A DNA stretch of 64,000 bases from Nocardioides sp. S-1144 (GTDB lineage: Bacteria > Actinomycetota > Actinomycetes > Propionibacteriales > Nocardioidaceae). The position numbers were made by a program, and so were the translations under genes. A model generated the notes under the pieces. It was not told the origin of the DNA and did not search any database. It was given only the letters and a program-made list of their open reading frames with translations. Position 1 is the first letter of the stretch; the number at the start of each line of letters is the position of its first letter. Shown one piece after another: positions 61,990-64,000 of this stretch. The stretch spans positions 806,001 through 870,000 of the forward strand of contig NZ_CP040695.2 in assembly GCF_005954645.2 (NCBI RefSeq). The letters run 5' to 3'.

Positions 61990-62792
61990 CGCCCACCACC
62001 CTCTCGCTCGCGCACCCGAGCGTCGACCCGCCGACGCTGATCGACCGCACCCGGCAGGCGCTGGGCTGGTCGGGCAGCGAGTTCCTCGTCGGCCTGCGCG
62101 GCTACGACGAGCTGATGGAGACCCTCGAGGTCGCCTCCGACGTCGAGGGCCTGGCGCGCATCGGCGACCCGACGTCGCCGCCGGTGCGGCTGCTCCGGGC
62201 GCTGAACGCCTCCGGTGCCGGCCTCAGCGTCGGGCGCGTCGCCACGCTCGACGCGCCGTGGCGCTGGGCCCGGATCGGCGAGGGCACCGCCGAGATCACC
62301 GGTGTCGCGCTGCGCCAGCAGGCCTACGCCGACGTCGTCGGCGCCCTCGGCCGGGCCGGCGTCTCGTTCCGCGTGCTGCCCGACGACACCACCACCGAGG
62401 CGCTCCTCGACCTCGGGCGGACGCTCGGCTCCGCCGTCCTCGACGTCGACGAGGTGCCCGCGGACGCCGTCCTGGTGCCGGGCTACCTCGACGACCAGCC
62501 GCCGCTCACCTACGGTCTGCTCACCCGCCGTGCCCCCGAGCTCGCCGAGGACGTCGTCGTCTGGCTCTCGATGCAGCCCGAGCGCGAGTCGGCCGGCACG
62601 CTGATGGCGGCGCTCCAGCGCTTCAGCGACCTCGGCCTCAACCTCGACTTCCTGCACAGCGACCCGCTGGGGCCCGACGTCCACAGCTTCTACCTCGGCT
62701 TCCGCACCGACCCGGCCCGCGTCGACGACCTCCAGGCCTCGCTGCGCGAGGGCGGGTTCACCAGCCGCGTCCTCGCCGCCTTCGCCCTCTGA
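61986..62792 (+). CDS. unknown protein with a prephenate-dehydratase-type ACT domain
   Basis: 268 residues from GTG 61986 (GTGA overlap with dapC). The N-terminal 200 residues (GLRGYDELMETLEVASDVEG, RVATLDAPWRWARIGEG) match no family I know. The C-terminal 66 residues (AGTLMAALQRFSDLGLNLDF, SFYLGFRTDPARVDDLQASL, SRVLAAF) follow the ACT domain of prephenate dehydratase. It lies before a dehydratase-like gene and tyrA, so a regulatory or catalytic role in Phe/Tyr synthesis is likely but inferred. Confidence 0.7.
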   Translation: MTPTTLSLAHPSVDPPTLIDRTRQALGWSGSEFLVGLRGYDELMETLEVASDVEGLARIGDPTSPPVRLLRALNASGAGLSVGRVATLDAPWRWARIGEGTAEITGVALRQQAYADVVGALGRAGVSFRVLPDDTTTEALLDLGRTLGSAVLDVDEVPADAVLVPGYLDDQPPLTYGLLTRRAPELAEDVVVWLSMQPERESAGTLMAALQRFSDLGLNLDFLHSDPLGPDVHSFYLGFRTDPARVDDLQASLREGGFTSRVLAAFAL

Positions 62793-62846
62793 ACCGGACC
62801 CGACAGCAGCGCGCCGGCGCGACGGCGCGCCGCGTCGGCGGGCCAC

Positions 62847-62852
62847 TAGGCT
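62847..62852 (+). promoter_or_regulatory. -10 element (TAGGCT) of the 62860 gene
   Basis: TAGGCT lies 7 nt before GTG 62860, which suggests that this gene and tyrA have their own leaderless promoter. Confidence 0.45.
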
Positions 62853-62859
62853 CGCGGGC

Positions 62860-63714
62860 GTGAGCGTCACCTACCTGGGCCCCTCGGGCACCTTCACCCA
62901 CCAGGCGGCCGTGGCGCTGCGTCCCGACCTCCGCGTCGACGCCGGCGCCGGCGACCTGGTGCCGGCGACGTCGGCGGCCGACGCGCTGGCCGCGGTCGAG
63001 TCGGGCGCGGCCACCTACGCGGTGCTGCCGATCGACAACTCGGTCAACGGCGTGGTCGTGCCGACCCTCGACGGGCTCCTGCTGCGCCCGGCGCTGTCGA
63101 TCGTCGACAGCGTCGTGCTGCCGATCTCCTTCGACGCCTACACCCGCGACCCGACCATCGAGCCCCACGTCGTGGTGAGCCACCCGCACGGCCTCGCCCA
63201 GTGCCGCACCTGGATCGAGGCCCGGGGCCTCCCCACCCGCGAGGCCTCCTCGACGGCGGCGGCGTGCCGCGATCTCGGGCCCGGCGAGATCGGCATCGGC
63301 CCGCGGATCTGCGGCAGCCTCTACGACCTGCACGCCGTCGCCGAGGCGGTCGAGGACAACGCCGCCGCCTACACCCAGTTCGCGCTGGTGTCGGCGGGCC
63401 CGGTGCCGGACGCCGGACCCGGTCCCGGCGCCGGCGACGACGGGTTGCTGGTCGGGCTGTTCCCCGACGCCAACGTGCCCGGCCTGCTGCGCCGCCTGCT
63501 CGGCGTCCTGGAGGACCGGGGCGTCAACATGACCAACCTGGTGACGCGGCCGGTGCCGGCGACCCCGGGCATCTTCGTGTTCCTGCTGTTCCTGTCGGGC
63601 TCGTTCAGCGCCGACGACGTCGAGGAGATGCGGGCCGAGTGGGCCCACCTCGGGGCCTCGGCCCGGCCGCTGGGCCGGATCTCGCCGCTGGCCCGGATGG
63701 CCGCGCGGCCGTGA
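62860..63714 (+). CDS. pheA: prephenate dehydratase homologue, altered TRF motif
   Basis: 284 residues: a periplasmic-binding-like catalytic domain (TYLGPSGTFTHQAA; VLPIDNSVNGVVVPTLDG; EASSTAAACRDLG) and an ACT domain (about 196-275, GVNMTNLVTRP). Family members decarboxylate and dehydrate prephenate to phenylpyruvate. The catalytic TRF motif reads TQF (172-174), and ENSxEG reads DNSVNG, so activity or substrate may differ. tyrA follows with a GTGA overlap. Confidence 0.82.
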   Translation: MSVTYLGPSGTFTHQAAVALRPDLRVDAGAGDLVPATSAADALAAVESGAATYAVLPIDNSVNGVVVPTLDGLLLRPALSIVDSVVLPISFDAYTRDPTIEPHVVVSHPHGLAQCRTWIEARGLPTREASSTAAACRDLGPGEIGIGPRICGSLYDLHAVAEAVEDNAAAYTQFALVSAGPVPDAGPGPGAGDDGLLVGLFPDANVPGLLRRLLGVLEDRGVNMTNLVTRPVPATPGIFVFLLFLSGSFSADDVEEMRAEWAHLGASARPLGRISPLARMAARP

Positions 63715-64000
63715 CCGTGTTCGAGCGGGTCGCCGTCGTCGGGGCCGGGCTGATCGGCGGGTCCGTGGCGCGCCGGCTGCACGCCCGCGGGGTCGACGTC
63801 GTCGTCGTCGACCCGGACGCCGGCACCCGTGCGGCGGCGTCCGCGGCCGGGCTCGCGGTGGCCGACGCGCTGCCGGCCGACCGCGACCTGGTCGTGCTGG
63901 CCACCCCGCTCGACGCGCTGGCGACGGTGCTCGCCGACGCCGCGGTCGCCGCCCCCGACGCCGTCGTGGTCGACGTCGGCAGCGTGAAGGTCGCCGCCGC
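63711..64000 (+). CDS. tyrA: prephenate dehydrogenase, N-terminal part
   Basis: 96 codons visible before the window edge. The Rossmann motif VVGAGLIGGSVARRL and VVDPDAG fit TyrA/arogenate dehydrogenases; LATPLDAL and VVDVGSVKVA are typical. It makes 4-hydroxyphenylpyruvate (or tyrosine from arogenate) with NAD(P). GTG 63711 overlaps the previous stop. Confidence 0.88.
   Translation, partial: MTVFERVAVVGAGLIGGSVARRLHARGVDVVVVDPDAGTRAAASAAGLAVADALPADRDLVVLATPLDALATVLADAAVAAPDAVVVDVGSVKVAA

Overview
The window is high-GC actinobacterial DNA. A WhiB regulator, an MshB-type mycothiol deacetylase, a class E sortase, DUF5709 and DUF1272 proteins, frequent GTG starts and many apparently leaderless promoters (TAnnnT placed 6-9 nt before the start codon) point to Nocardioides or a close relative. 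That placement is by gene content only. I found no tRNA or rRNA gene and no CRISPR array.

Region 1 (1-12,509) holds ychF and an 11.0-kb integrative element inserted exactly at its 3' end. The last 18 bases of ychF (1494-1511) recur as a perfect direct repeat at 12,492-12,509. Between the copies lie a four-gene recombination operon (excisionase, zinc-finger protein, small helical protein, tyrosine integrase), several unrecognised genes, a ParB-like protein convergent with a zinc-ribbon/Dam-type methylase pair, a HEPN-like protein, two exported proteins and a tandem array of 27-bp hairpin units. The cargo looks like an undescribed DNA-modification or defence-type module. The element ends where the chromosomal backbone resumes with an alcohol dehydrogenase gene.

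Region 2 (12,543-21,164) is dominated by zinc homeostasis. A divergent aztA / aztB-aztD-aztC-aztD locus has a Zur-type box between two leaderless promoters. It is followed by a permease/TIGR03943 pair behind a striking 25-bp palindrome. Region 3 (21,268-26,666) is a cell-surface locus: class E sortase, a SipW-type signal peptidase fused to a LamG domain, a SipW-type substrate, and an LPxTG adhesin broken by one frameshift.

Region 4 (26,660-45,083) is ordinary chromosome: an ECF sigma operon, a cytochrome oxidase subunit I with an extra C-terminal helix, a three-subunit molybdenum hydroxylase, a GH16 glycosidase with an apparent internal deletion, whiB, and a gdx (SugE) exporter controlled by a guanidine-III riboswitch. 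Region 5 (45,365-64,000) carries an amino-acid ABC transporter, a hybrid histidine kinase, mshB, a VanW protein, and a short archaeal-type aspartyl-tRNA synthetase preceded by a translational T-box leader. The window closes with a tightly coupled run fdxA-dapC-ACT protein, then a divergent prephenate dehydratase homologue and tyrA (cut by the window edge).
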